This document shows, piece after piece, positions 1-8,560 of a stretch of DNA of 64,000 bases (its first letter is position 1; each line of letters opens with the position of its first letter). A program made the translations under genes and the position numbers. The DNA is from Nocardia salmonicida NBRC 13393. GTDB taxonomy: Bacteria > Actinomycetota > Actinomycetes > Mycobacteriales > Mycobacteriaceae. Below the pieces are notes generated by a model, which was not told where the DNA came from, made no database searches, and worked only from the letters and a program-made list of their open reading frames with translations. The stretch is from assembly GCF_001613085.1 (NCBI RefSeq), contig NZ_BDBR01000031.1, forward strand, positions 80,623 to 144,622. Direction: 5' to 3'.

Positions 1-1305
1 ACCGGCGACAACTCGCTGTCGGTGGCGTATCAGCGGGTCGAGAACGACGTGCCCGCGCCGAGCAACTTCATCGGTGGGGTGCCGCCCGAATTCGACGCAC
101 TCGTCGCCAAGGCGACCTCCCGCGACCCCGCGCAACGCTTCGCCGACGCCAACGAGATGGCGGCGAAACTGCAGTCGATCGCGATGGAGCTGAACCTGCC
201 GCCGTATCGGGTGCCCGCACCCCGGGATTCGGCCGAACATCTCAGCGAGAGCTATCAGACCGGCGCCGCGCATCATCCCGGCGAGCGCCCGATCACCCCG
301 CCGCCGCTGGCCGCGCACCATTCCCCCGCACCGGAGCCGCACCACACCAGGGTGGTGACCGCGCCGCGCCCGCGGCCGGAGGAGTACGCCCCCGCACCGG
401 CGGCGACCGCGTTCGGCACCGGCGACAGCCATGCTCGCCGAACAGGCTTGGTGTGGGTCGGCATCGTCACCGCGCTGACCCTGTTGGTCGGCATCGGCGG
501 CTGGTGGCTCGGGGTCGGCCGTTACAGCTCGGTGCCCCCGATCGCGGGCATGGACTCCGAACGGGCCGTCGCCGTGCTGCAAGAGGCCGGTTTCGACACA
601 GAGCTTCGGCAGAAAGCTTCCGACACCATTCCGGTGGGCGGGGTTGTCGGCACCGATCCGTCGGCCGGGTCGCGGGTGACCAAGAGTTCCACGATCGCGG
701 TGCTGATCTCGAACGGCAAACCGCGGGTGCCCGATATCAAGGCGGGCGATCAGATCAGCGCCGTCAACCAGGCGATCCGCGACGGCGGTCTGCAACCGAT
801 CGACGCCGGTGAAGCGGCCAGTACCGCACCGAAGGGCTCACTGGCGAAGGTAGAGCCCGCGCCGGGTACGATCCTGCCGATGGGCGGCCAGGTGAAGGTG
901 TACCGCAGCAAGGGATCTCAGCCTGTCAATGTGCCCGATGTGCGTGGCAAGACCGCCGAGGAGGCGGCCAGCGCGCTGACCACCGCGGGCCTGGTCGTTC
1001 GCGATACGCGCGTGCAGTTCGACAAGAGCATCGAGGGCGACAAGGCCATCGCCACCGAGCCCGCCGTCGGCGCCACCCTGCAATCGGGCGACACCGTGAC
1101 ACTGATCCTGTCGAACGCGGTGAAAGTGCCCAATGTGATGGGTCAAAGCGTCGGCAGTGCCCGTTCCAAGCTGCAACAGCTCGGTCTACGAGTAGAGGTC
1201 AAATCCCTCACCGACTCCGACAGTTCGCTGGTGATCGGCCAGGTTCCGGGTTTCAACTCGAACGTGGAGGCGGGCAGCGTCGTGACGCTCACCGCCTTGC
1301 CTTGA
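1..1305 (+). CDS. pknL: PASTA-domain Ser/Thr protein kinase, C-terminal part (5' end outside window)
   Basis: The reading frame is open from base 1, so the gene starts before the window. The first residues (TGDNSLSVAYQRV) match the end of a Hanks-type kinase C-lobe. A proline-rich cytoplasmic linker follows, then one membrane segment (GIVTALTLLVGIGGWWLGVG) and four extracellular PASTA repeats starting near VPPIAGM, VPDIKAG, VPDVRGK and VPNVMGQ. PASTA repeats bind peptidoglycan fragments, so the kinase probably links wall state to growth control. The neighbouring aroG and RNase AS genes match the pknL (Rv2176) neighbourhood, which is why I use that name. As I recall, the M. tuberculosis PknL lacks PASTA repeats while corynebacterial PknL has them; PknB itself is normally found elsewhere with pbpA/rodA. 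Confidence 0.85.
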   Translation, partial: TGDNSLSVAYQRVENDVPAPSNFIGGVPPEFDALVAKATSRDPAQRFADANEMAAKLQSIAMELNLPPYRVPAPRDSAEHLSESYQTGAAHHPGERPITPPPLAAHHSPAPEPHHTRVVTAPRPRPEEYAPAPAATAFGTGDSHARRTGLVWVGIVTALTLLVGIGGWWLGVGRYSSVPPIAGMDSERAVAVLQEAGFDTELRQKASDTIPVGGVVGTDPSAGSRVTKSSTIAVLISNGKPRVPDIKAGDQISAVNQAIRDGGLQPIDAGEAASTAPKGSLAKVEPAPGTILPMGGQVKVYRSKGSQPVNVPDVRGKTAEEAASALTTAGLVVRDTRVQFDKSIEGDKAIATEPAVGATLQSGDTVTLILSNAVKVPNVMGQSVGSARSKLQQLGLRVEVKSLTDSDSSLVIGQVPGFNSNVEAGSVVTLTALP

Positions 1306-1430
1306 AGGGGCAAGGATCCCGAGAAGGACAAAGAAAAACCCGGACGCGGCCCTCGCTGACCACTCCCGGGCTCGCCGACCGCACACCTCGAGTCCGCCAT
1401 GACCGCACTACCAGCCAGTTGGGACCGGCA

Positions 1431-1460
1431 GGGCCGCGAACTCGAGCGCGCCAGCGCTCC
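1431..1460 (-). repeat. 3'-adjacent hairpin element, copy 1
   Basis: Read on the minus strand, this starts 4 bases after the aroG stop codon. It contains the stem GAGCGC-TGGC-GCGCTC followed by CTCGAG and a G/C-rich tail. A near-identical element follows ctaF (29116-29144) and a shorter variant follows ilvE (41185-41209). It is terminator-like but lacks a T-run. Confidence 0.55.
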
Positions 1461-1464
1461 GAAA

Positions 1465-2850
1465 TTACCGCAGCATCTCCGCGACCAGGAACGACAGTTC
1501 CAGGGACTGCTGGGTGTTCAGGCGCGGGTCGCAGGCCGTTTCGTAGCGGCCGCTGAGGTCGAGATCGGAGATGTCCTGGGCGCCGCCGAGGCACTCGGTG
1601 ACGTTCTCGCCGGTCAGCTCGATGTGCAGGCCACCGGGGTGGGTGCCGAGGGCGTGGTGGACCTCGAAGAAGCCCTGGACCTCGTCGACGATGCGGTCGA
1701 AGTGGCGGGTCTTGAACCCGGTGGACGACTCGTGGGTGTTGCCGTGCATCGGGTCGCACTGCCAGATCACCTGGTGGCCGGTGGCCTGCACCTTCTCGAT
1801 GATCTGCGGCAGCACATCGCGCACCTTGCCGTTGCCCATGCGCGCGACCAGGGTGAGCCGGCCCGGCTCGTTGTTCGGGTCGAGCCGCTCGACGTATTCC
1901 ACAGCCAGATCCGGCGTGGTGGTCGGCCCGATCTTGAGGCCGATCGGGTTCGCGAGGAGTTCGGCCAGCGCGATGTGGGCGCCGTCGAGCTGACGGGTGC
2001 GCTCACCGATCCACAGGAAGTGCGCGGACAGGTCGTAGAGCAGCGGTTCACCGGTTTCGGACTCGCTCAGCCGCAGCATGGCGCGCTCGTAGTCCAGGAC
2101 GAGTGCCTCGTGCGAGGCGTAGATGCGCGCGGTCTTCAGGCTCGGGTCGTTGACCTGACAGGCGGCCATGAAACGCAGTCCGCGGTCGATCTCCTCGGCG
2201 AGGGTCTCGTAGCGCGCACCCGCGGGCGACTGGGCGACGAAATCGCGGTTCCAGTCGTGCAGGCGGTGCAGGTCGGCGGTGCCCGCGCTGGTCAGGGCGC
2301 GAACCAGGTTCATCGCGGCGCTGGCGTTGGCGTAGGCGCGGACCAGGCGTGACGGGTCGTGGCGGCGCAGCGCCTCGTCGGCGACAAGGGAGTTGACCAT
2401 GTCACCGCGGTAGGACGTCAGGCCGAGCGCGTCGGTGTCGGACGAGCGCGGCTTGGCGTACTGCCCGGCGATCCGCGCCACCTTCACCACCGGCATACTC
2501 GCGCCGTAGGTGAGCACCACGGCCATCTGCAGCAGCGTGCGGATATTGCCGCGGATGTGGGGTTCGGTGTTGTCGGCGAAGGTCTCCGCGCAGTCACCGC
2601 CCTGCATGAGGAACGCCTCGCCGCGAGCCACCTGGGCCAGCTGCGCCTTGAGGTCCTCGACCTCGGCGGGCAGGCAGATCGGCGGCACGCTCTCGAGCAC
2701 GGTGCGCATGGTCGCGGCCTCGTCGGCGTCCCACGACGGCTGCTGCAGGGCCGGGCGGGCCAGCGCAGCGTCGAGGCGACCGCGTAGGTCGTCGGGCAGC
2801 GGCGGCAGTTCCGGCAGGCGGTCAATGGGTACATCGACGGTCCAGGTCAC
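1465..2850 (-). CDS. aroG: Class II 3-deoxy-D-arabino-heptulosonate 7-phosphate (DAHP) synthase
   Basis: This enzyme condenses phosphoenolpyruvate and erythrose 4-phosphate, the first step of the shikimate pathway to aromatic amino acids. The 461-residue product has the length and sequence of the plant-like class II family (M. tuberculosis AroG, Rv2178c), including QGGDCAETF, GNIRTLLQMAVV, WQCDPMHGNT and GGLHIELTGENVTECLGG. These segments carry the metal-binding and substrate-binding residues of the family. The start MTWTVDVP fits the family. It faces pknL and is transcribed away from the RNase AS gene. In mycobacteria this enzyme also activates chorismate mutase; whether that holds here cannot be seen. 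Confidence 0.96.
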   Translation of the reverse strand: MTWTVDVPIDRLPELPPLPDDLRGRLDAALARPALQQPSWDADEAATMRTVLESVPPICLPAEVEDLKAQLAQVARGEAFLMQGGDCAETFADNTEPHIRGNIRTLLQMAVVLTYGASMPVVKVARIAGQYAKPRSSDTDALGLTSYRGDMVNSLVADEALRRHDPSRLVRAYANASAAMNLVRALTSAGTADLHRLHDWNRDFVAQSPAGARYETLAEEIDRGLRFMAACQVNDPSLKTARIYASHEALVLDYERAMLRLSESETGEPLLYDLSAHFLWIGERTRQLDGAHIALAELLANPIGLKIGPTTTPDLAVEYVERLDPNNEPGRLTLVARMGNGKVRDVLPQIIEKVQATGHQVIWQCDPMHGNTHESSTGFKTRHFDRIVDEVQGFFEVHHALGTHPGGLHIELTGENVTECLGGAQDISDLDLSGRYETACDPRLNTQQSLELSFLVAEMLR

Positions 2851-3033
2851 CAGTTAAGAATACGGCCCCCAGCCACTGGCGTATATCTGGCGCACCTACA
2901 GCGGGCACCGCCGACCCGTGCGCGGTACGCGCGACGTACCGACATAAGGTTTCGTCGACCCGTCGTGGGTCTCTCGCCCGCCGCGTCGAGTCGGACCCCA
3001 CGAGCAACCTACCGACACGAAGAGGCGATCTCC

Positions 3034-3531
3034 CTGCGATATTTCTACGACTCGGAATTCATCGAGGACGGCACGACGATCGACCTGATCTCGATCGGCG
3101 TCGTCTGTGAGGACGGGCGCGAGTATTACGCGGTGTCCACCGAATTCGATGCGAAGCGGGCAGGGCCGTGGGTGCGCAAGCACGTGCTGCCGAAGCTGCC
3201 GAGTGCCGGGTCGCCGCTGTATCGCACCAGGGAACAGATCCGCGACGACCTGTTTAAGTTCTTCCTTCCCCGGCCGAGTGTGCAGCCCGAGCTGTGGGCC
3301 TGGGTCGGCGCGTATGACCACGTGGCGCTGTGCCAACTGTGGGGCGACATGACCGCGCTGCCCAAGGGCATGCCGCGCTACACCAACGAACTGCGCCAGC
3401 ACTGGGCCGTCAACGGCAGCCCCGCCCTGCCGCCCATCCCCGACGACGCCCACGACGCCCTCGCCGACGCCCGCCACAACCTGGCCAAGTTCGAGGCCAT
3501 CGAGACCTACCGGCGCACCCCGCGGCTGTAG
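3034..3531 (+). CDS. RNase AS-type 3'-5' exoribonuclease (DEDDh family)
   Basis: The 165-residue product matches Rv2179c, described as a polyadenylate-preferring exoribonuclease of the DEDDh superfamily. Counting from the chosen start, the catalytic residues are visible: D6 and E8 (YFYDSEF), D95 (GAYDH), and H140 and D145 (DDAHDALADA). Family members begin exactly at RYFYD. The only codon that gives that start is a CTG at 3034, preceded by AAGAGG at 3020-3025. An in-frame GTG at 2965 would add a 23-residue tail rich in Ser, Arg and Ala with no family support. I therefore annotate a CTG start. A strong terminator follows the stop. Confidence 0.88.
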   Translation: MRYFYDSEFIEDGTTIDLISIGVVCEDGREYYAVSTEFDAKRAGPWVRKHVLPKLPSAGSPLYRTREQIRDDLFKFFLPRPSVQPELWAWVGAYDHVALCQLWGDMTALPKGMPRYTNELRQHWAVNGSPALPPIPDDAHDALADARHNLAKFEAIETYRRTPRL

Positions 3532-3540
3532 GACGAGGCG

Positions 3541-3572
3541 AAGGCCCCGAGTCGAATTCGACTCGGGGCCTT
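3541..3572. terminator. Bidirectional intrinsic terminator between RNase AS and qcrB
   Basis: A perfect 32-base palindrome: AAGGCCCCGAGTCGAA followed by its exact reverse complement. It lies 10 bases after the RNase AS stop and 20 bases after the qcrB stop (minus strand), so it probably ends transcription from both sides. Confidence 0.85.
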
Positions 3573-3591
3573 CGTGCTTCGTGCGGTTCGG

Positions 3592-5202
3592 TCAGTGACC
3601 GGACGGCTCGCTGTTGTTGGCGATCGCCTGCTGCTCGGCGAGGACGGTGAGCATACGGTGCTCCTCGTTCTCCTCGATCTCGGCCCAGCTGTCGCCCTCG
3701 GCCTTGGGGTCGGCCTTGAGGAAGCTACCGGTGCCCGGCTTGCCCGCCGAACCCAGCTTGTTCATCTTCTTGGGCACCGGGGCGCCCTGGTATTCCAGCG
3801 GGATGGCGTGGCCGTGTGCGTCGACCCCGCCCAGCGGCTGGTGCACCTCGATGTACTCACCGTGCGGCAGACGCTTGATCACACCGGTTTCGATGCCGTG
3901 CTCGAGCACCGCCCGGTCACTGCGCTGCAGACCGATGCAGAACCGGTAGGTGATGAAGTACGCGATCGGCGGCAGCAGCAGCACGCCGATACGACCGATC
4001 CAGGTGGTCGCGTTCAGCGAGATGTCGAACTTCAGCGCGATGATGTCGTTGACACACGACAGCGTGAGCACCACGTAGAACGCGATGGACATGGCGCCGA
4101 TCGCGGTACGCACCGGCACGTCGCGCGGACGCTGGAGCAGGTTGTGATGCGCCGTGTGGTCGTTGGTGAGGCGCTTCTCGATCCACGGGTAGGCGATCAG
4201 CAGCGTGAACACCAGACCCATGATGAGCGCGACCCAGAACACCGCCGGGATCGTGTAGTTGCCCAGGTAGATCTCCCACGGCGGCATCAGACGCGCCATA
4301 CCGTCGGTCCACATCATGTAGAAGTCGGGCTGCGAACCCGCCGACACCTGAGACGGGTTGTACGGACCGAGGTTCCAGATCGGGTTGATCTGCAGGACAC
4401 CGCCCATGATGCCGACGATGCCGAGGGTGAACGCGAAGAACGCGCCCTGATCGGCGGCGAACACCGGGATGATGCGCGCGCCGACCACGTTGTGCTCGGT
4501 GCGGGCCGGTCCGGGGAACTGGGTGTGCTTCTGGTACCAGACCAGCGCGACGTGCGCGCCGATCAGCGCCAGGATGATGCCGGGCAGCAGCAGCACGTGC
4601 GCGATGTAGAGGCGCGGGATGATGATGTCGCCGGGGAAGTCGCCGCCGAACATCAGCCAGTGCAGCCAGGTGCCCACGACCGGGACACCGATGGTGATGC
4701 CCGAGAACGCGGCGCGCAGACCCGTACCGGAGAGCAGATCGTCGGGCAGCGAGTAGCCGAAGAAGCCTTCGAACATCGCCAGGATCAGCAGCAGCGAGCC
4801 GATCACCCAGTTCGCCTCACGCGGCTTGCGGAACGCGCCGGTGAAGAAGATGCGGAACAGGTGGATGATGATCGACGCCGCGAACAGCAGGGCCGCCCAG
4901 TGGTGGATCTGCCGGACGAACAGACCGCCGCGCACCTCGAAGGAGATGTTGAGCGCGGTCTCGTACGCCCGCGACATGCCGACGCCGCGCAGCGGCTGGT
5001 AGGCGCCGTCGTAGACCACATGGGTCATCGACGGATCGAAGAACAGCGTCAGGTACACACCCGACAGCAGCAGGATGATGAACGCGTAGAGCGCGATCTC
5101 ACCCAGCAGGAACGACCAGTGGGTCGGGAAGACCTTGTTGATCGACCGCTTGACGAACGCGGCGGCGCGATACCGCTCGTCCATCTCGTTTACCTGGCTC
5201 AT
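3592..5202 (-). CDS. qcrB: Cytochrome bc1 complex cytochrome b subunit
   Basis: QcrB is the core membrane subunit of the menaquinol:cytochrome c oxidoreductase, holding hemes bL and bH and the quinol sites. The 536-residue product has the cytochrome b helices (for example HWSFLLGEIALYAFIILLLSG and RQIHHWAALLFAASIIIHL with heme-ligand histidines). It also has the QoQi-type segment PPWEIYLGNYTIPAVFW and the long C-terminal extension usual in actinobacteria. The start is ATG at 5202, overlapping the qcrA stop by four bases (ATGA). This gives the family start MSQVNEMDERYRAAAF. It is the last gene of ctaE-qcrC-qcrA-qcrB. QcrB is the target of imidazopyridine-type inhibitors in mycobacteria. Confidence 0.97.
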   Translation of the reverse strand: MSQVNEMDERYRAAAFVKRSINKVFPTHWSFLLGEIALYAFIILLLSGVYLTLFFDPSMTHVVYDGAYQPLRGVGMSRAYETALNISFEVRGGLFVRQIHHWAALLFAASIIIHLFRIFFTGAFRKPREANWVIGSLLLILAMFEGFFGYSLPDDLLSGTGLRAAFSGITIGVPVVGTWLHWLMFGGDFPGDIIIPRLYIAHVLLLPGIILALIGAHVALVWYQKHTQFPGPARTEHNVVGARIIPVFAADQGAFFAFTLGIVGIMGGVLQINPIWNLGPYNPSQVSAGSQPDFYMMWTDGMARLMPPWEIYLGNYTIPAVFWVALIMGLVFTLLIAYPWIEKRLTNDHTAHHNLLQRPRDVPVRTAIGAMSIAFYVVLTLSCVNDIIALKFDISLNATTWIGRIGVLLLPPIAYFITYRFCIGLQRSDRAVLEHGIETGVIKRLPHGEYIEVHQPLGGVDAHGHAIPLEYQGAPVPKKMNKLGSAGKPGTGSFLKADPKAEGDSWAEIEENEEHRMLTVLAEQQAIANNSEPSGH

Positions 5203-6338
5203 GAACGACGCTCCCAGAAGGCCGGGCCGAGCGGCTCGATGAAGTCGCCCGCGGCGACCAGGAAGCCCTCGGAGTTGACGGTGATCGGCAGCTGAGGCAG
5301 TGCGCGAGCGGCGGGACCGAAGACCGGCTTGGCCCACTCGGTCGCGAGGAACTGCGACTGGTGGCACGGGCACAGGATCCGGTTGGTCTGCTGCTCGAAC
5401 AGCGAGGTGGGGCAGCCGAGATGGGTGCAGATCTTCGAGTAGGCGAAGTAGTCGCCGAAGTTGAAGCTCTCCTGCCCCTTACGCTTGATCGCCTTCTCGG
5501 CGTCTTCGGTGCGCAGGCGGATCATCATGACCGCGTTGCGGATACCGCGCAGCGACTCGAGCGTTGCGTGCTCGTCGCCGCGCCACTTCTCTTTCCACGG
5601 GAACACGGTTTCCATCGAGCCGGCGTCCAGGTCTTCCGGGCGCACCAGCACGATGTCGCCGGGGCGACCGGTGTCGCGGCGGATGTAGACGGTCTCACCC
5701 GGGTAGTCCGGGGTCCAGCCCGAGACCCACAGCGGCGACTTGTCGCGCTTGGCCCACGGGTTCTTCACCATGCCGCCGACGAACACCAGCAGCGCGCCGA
5801 TACCGAGCACACCGACACCGGCGCCCGCGGTACCGAGCATCATCTTGCGGCGACCCAGGGTGGAGGTGTCGAGCGCGTCCTGCAGCTCGGCCGCCAGGGT
5901 GCGCCGCTCGACCTCGTCCGACGGGCCGTCGTGGCGCTGCTGGATCGAGATCTCCGCGGGGATGAACCGCTTGCGGATCAGCACCACCGCGATACCGATG
6001 ACCAGCACCGAGATGCCGAAGGTCAGGCCGACGAGCGGGGTGAACAGCGAGTAGGCGCTGTGGCCCTCGTCGCCGTAGCCCTTCCACTCCCACGGCCAGA
6101 ACAGGAAGACACCGATGAGCGCGGCGGCGGCGAGACCGGAGACGGCGAACCAGAACGTGACCGCACGTTCGGCGCGCTTCTCGGCCTTGGTGCCGGGCAC
6201 CGGCCACCGCTCGTTGCGGTAGACGACATCGACGTCGTCGCGATTGGTGCCGAGCTCGACCAGCTCGTCACGCGACATCGCGTCCAGTTCGTCTTCGGTG
6301 GGTTCGCGACCCATGTCGCTGTGCTCCTGTCCACTCAT
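5199..6338 (-). CDS. qcrA: Cytochrome bc1 complex Rieske iron-sulfur subunit
   Basis: The Rieske protein takes electrons from menaquinol through a 2Fe-2S cluster and passes them to cytochrome c1. The two cluster-binding boxes are CTHLGC and CPCHQSQ near the C terminus. The actinobacterial form has three N-terminal membrane segments, seen here as hydrophobic stretches near VTFWFAVSGLAAAALIGVFL, FTPLVGLTFGISVLVIGIAV and GTAGAGVGVLGIGALLVFVG. The start is ATG at 6338, which overlaps the qcrC stop (ATGA) and begins MSGQEHSDMG. The 379-residue length is normal for this group. Starts and stops overlap with both neighbours, indicating translational coupling. Confidence 0.97.
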   Translation of the reverse strand: MSGQEHSDMGREPTEDELDAMSRDELVELGTNRDDVDVVYRNERWPVPGTKAEKRAERAVTFWFAVSGLAAAALIGVFLFWPWEWKGYGDEGHSAYSLFTPLVGLTFGISVLVIGIAVVLIRKRFIPAEISIQQRHDGPSDEVERRTLAAELQDALDTSTLGRRKMMLGTAGAGVGVLGIGALLVFVGGMVKNPWAKRDKSPLWVSGWTPDYPGETVYIRRDTGRPGDIVLVRPEDLDAGSMETVFPWKEKWRGDEHATLESLRGIRNAVMMIRLRTEDAEKAIKRKGQESFNFGDYFAYSKICTHLGCPTSLFEQQTNRILCPCHQSQFLATEWAKPVFGPAARALPQLPITVNSEGFLVAAGDFIEPLGPAFWERRS

Positions 6339-7207
6339 GATCGGGATCCGATCCACATCGCGGCGCCGACCACTGCGGTGATGCCGATGACCCAGATCGC
6401 CAAACCTTCGGTCGCCGGACCGAAACCGCCGAGGTCCCAGCCGCCGGGCGACTTCTCCTCCGCGGAGTTCTTGACGTAGGCGACGATGTCGCGCTTCTCC
6501 TCCGGCGTCAGCTGCCGGTCGGAGAACTTGGGCATGTTCTGCGGGCCGGTGATCATCGCGTCGTAGATCTGCTGCTCGTTGGCCTCGGCCAGCGGCGGCG
6601 CGAACTTACCGCCGGAGAGCGCACCACCGCGACCGGTGAAGTTGTGGCAGGAGGCGCAGTTCATACGGAACAGCTCCGAACCACGGGCGATGTCGTCGCC
6701 GCGCAGCGATTCCTGGGCGATCTCACCGTTGGCGTCACGGATCACCGAAGGTCCACCACCGTTGGCGGCGACGAAAGCGCCGATCGCATCGGTCTGGTGC
6801 GCGTCGAACTTCTCCGGCTTGCGGATCGCCTGGGCGCCGTTGACGGCCATCGGCATACGACCGGAGGAGACCTGGAAGTAGACCGCGGCCTCGCCGACAC
6901 CGATCAGGCTCGGACCACGATCGGCGACACCCTGCAGGTTCGCGCCGTGGCACGTGACGCACGAGGTCTCGTAGAGCTGCTTGCCCTCGCGAATGAGCGC
7001 GGACTGGTCCTCGTGCGCGGTCGCGACCTGGGCCTGCGGGGTGAGCGCGGTAGCCAGGAAGCCGGCTCCGACCAAGCCGATCATCAGCGCGAGAGCACCC
7101 GCGATACGACGGCGGGCGCGGCGCTGCTTACGCGCCTTGGCGGCCTGTGCGTCCTGCCCGGCGCCGGGGCCGGCGGGCTCTTGGGCCGACGGGGGAGATG
7201 AACTCAT
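6335..7207 (-). CDS. qcrC: Cytochrome bc1 complex diheme cytochrome c subunit
   Basis: The 290-residue protein has a basic N terminus, one membrane anchor at about residues 35-58, two c-type heme sites (C83-V-T-C-H87 and C184-A-S-C-H188) and a C-terminal membrane helix. Two hemes in one subunit is the actinobacterial arrangement. It lets the bc1 complex pass electrons directly to the aa3 oxidase in a supercomplex without soluble cytochrome c. AAAGGG lies just upstream of the ATG. It sits between ctaE and qcrA; heme attachment needs the Ccs system encoded elsewhere. Confidence 0.97.
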   Translation of the reverse strand: MSSSPPSAQEPAGPGAGQDAQAAKARKQRRARRRIAGALALMIGLVGAGFLATALTPQAQVATAHEDQSALIREGKQLYETSCVTCHGANLQGVADRGPSLIGVGEAAVYFQVSSGRMPMAVNGAQAIRKPEKFDAHQTDAIGAFVAANGGGPSVIRDANGEIAQESLRGDDIARGSELFRMNCASCHNFTGRGGALSGGKFAPPLAEANEQQIYDAMITGPQNMPKFSDRQLTPEEKRDIVAYVKNSAEEKSPGGWDLGGFGPATEGLAIWVIGITAVVGAAMWIGSRS

Positions 7208-7264
7208 CTGTGTCCCTTTGGAGTAGACGGAACCGACTTGTGCAAATGCTGTGCGCGCCGCGCG

Positions 7265-7876
7265 CTAACGGACGAAGTAGATCGTGGCGAACAGCCCGAT
7301 CCAGACGATGTCGACGAAGTGCCAGTAGTACGACACCACGATCGCGGCGGTGGCCTGGGCGGGGGTGAACTTGCTCAGCGTGGTGCGGACGAGCAGGAAC
7401 ACGAACGCGATCAGACCGCCGATCACGTGCAGACCGTGGAAGCCGGTGGTGATGTAGAAAACCGAGCCGTACGAGCTGCCGGCGATCGAAGTTCCCTCCT
7501 CCACCAGGTGGTAGTACTCGTAGCCCTGCCCGGCGACGAAGAACGCGCCCATTATCAGGGTGATCGTGTACCAGCGGCGAAGGCCGAACACGTCGCCCTT
7601 CTCCGCGGCGAACACACCCATCTGGCAGGTGAACGAGGACGCGATCAGGACGGCCGTCACCGGAATCGCGAGCTTCATGTTCAGCTCGGTCGGCTCCGGG
7701 GGCCAGTTCCCGTGCGCCTGCGCGCGAGCAACGAAGTACATGGCGAACAGGCCGGCGAAGAACATCAGCTCGCTGGACAGCCAGATGATGGTTCCGACGC
7801 TGACCATGTTGGGCCGGTTCAGCGAATGCACACGCTGAGTAATGGCCGATCCTGGGGTGCCTACTGCGGTCGTCAC
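7265..7876 (-). CDS. ctaE: Cytochrome c oxidase (aa3) subunit III
   Basis: Subunit III of the terminal oxidase is a small helical membrane protein. The 203-residue product begins, at a GTG, VTTAVGTPGSAITQRVHSLN, which matches the mycobacterial CtaE start. Longer in-frame extensions have no homology and cross the upstream promoter region. Several membrane helices are evident, with FHGLHVIGG and SYYWHFVDIVWIGLF typical of the family. It is the first gene of the ctaE-qcrCAB operon, a link that reflects the bc1-aa3 supercomplex. Subunits II and IV are encoded at 29.2-30.7 kb; subunit I (ctaD) is not in the window. Confidence 0.95.
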   Translation of the reverse strand: MTTAVGTPGSAITQRVHSLNRPNMVSVGTIIWLSSELMFFAGLFAMYFVARAQAHGNWPPEPTELNMKLAIPVTAVLIASSFTCQMGVFAAEKGDVFGLRRWYTITLIMGAFFVAGQGYEYYHLVEEGTSIAGSSYGSVFYITTGFHGLHVIGGLIAFVFLLVRTTLSKFTPAQATAAIVVSYYWHFVDIVWIGLFATIYFVR

Positions 7877-8010
7877 GGGGTAAGTATGACTCTTCGTAGT
7901 ACGACACATGTACCCGGGTACGAAAGTTTGTGGCGCAAGTCGGAAAACCCACGCACAGAGGGGGTCTACGACATCCGTCGGCGTGTTGGCGACGATCGCG
8001 CGACAACCCA

Positions 8011-8038
8011 TTGTGACAGCGTTGGATGTGGATAGGCT
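8011..8038 (+). promoter_or_regulatory. Candidate sigma-A-like promoter for the 8056 gene
   Basis: TTGTGA (8011-8016) and TAGGCT (8033-8038) are separated by 16 bases and lie 17 bases upstream of the ATG at 8056. This is a recognisable -35/-10 layout but remains only a sequence match. Confidence 0.4.
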
Positions 8039-8055
8039 GAGACGAGGAGGCGACG

Positions 8056-8472
8056 ATGGTCGTGGTGCGGATGTGGCGGCGACTGTTCGGTGGGTCGACG
8101 CGGAAGTTGGACCCGGAGCGCGACGATCTCGTCGTGGTCGCATCGAGTTTCGACGATGTCGAGGCTTGTTCGACCGCGCTGGACCGCGCCGGTGAGCTGG
8201 ATCGGGAGGCCGACGCGGTGTTGCGCCATCATCTGCGGCTACCCGCCGGCCAGATCGAGGCCGCGTGCGAGATCGCCGGATACGACGGATACGAACGCGC
8301 CGAGGCCACCGCTACCGCGCCGGACCTGGTTCCGATCATCTTGCAGCGGGTACAACGGCTCGATCCGCTGACCTGTTCGCAGGAACGCTCGCGGATGGCC
8401 GGGCTCGCCCAGCGTCACGACGGCGTCGCCGACGGTTGGGACGCGCTGCAACCGCCGCGCACCGCCCCGTAA
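8056..8472 (+). CDS. Conserved hypothetical protein
   Basis: A 138-residue soluble protein with no signal peptide or membrane segment and no motif I recognise. The start has a clear ribosome-binding site (GAGGAGG at 8044-8050). The N terminus is basic (MWRRLFGGSTRK). The middle is acidic and alternates predicted strand and helix (RDDLVVVASSFDDVEACSTALDRAG). It lies between the divergent ctaE operon and trpD, transcribed in the same direction as trpD with an 88-base gap. The compact alternating pattern could suit a small ACT- or ferredoxin-like fold, but that is a guess. Confidence 0.7.
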   Translation: MVVVRMWRRLFGGSTRKLDPERDDLVVVASSFDDVEACSTALDRAGELDREADAVLRHHLRLPAGQIEAACEIAGYDGYERAEATATAPDLVPIILQRVQRLDPLTCSQERSRMAGLAQRHDGVADGWDALQPPRTAP

Positions 8473-8560
8473 ACTTGCCCGACGGCGCAAATATCCTTGC
8501 GCCCCCTCCGCCTGCCCGATCTACTGTGGCGCAACGGTGTCGTTTAAGGAGAAGCAGCAG

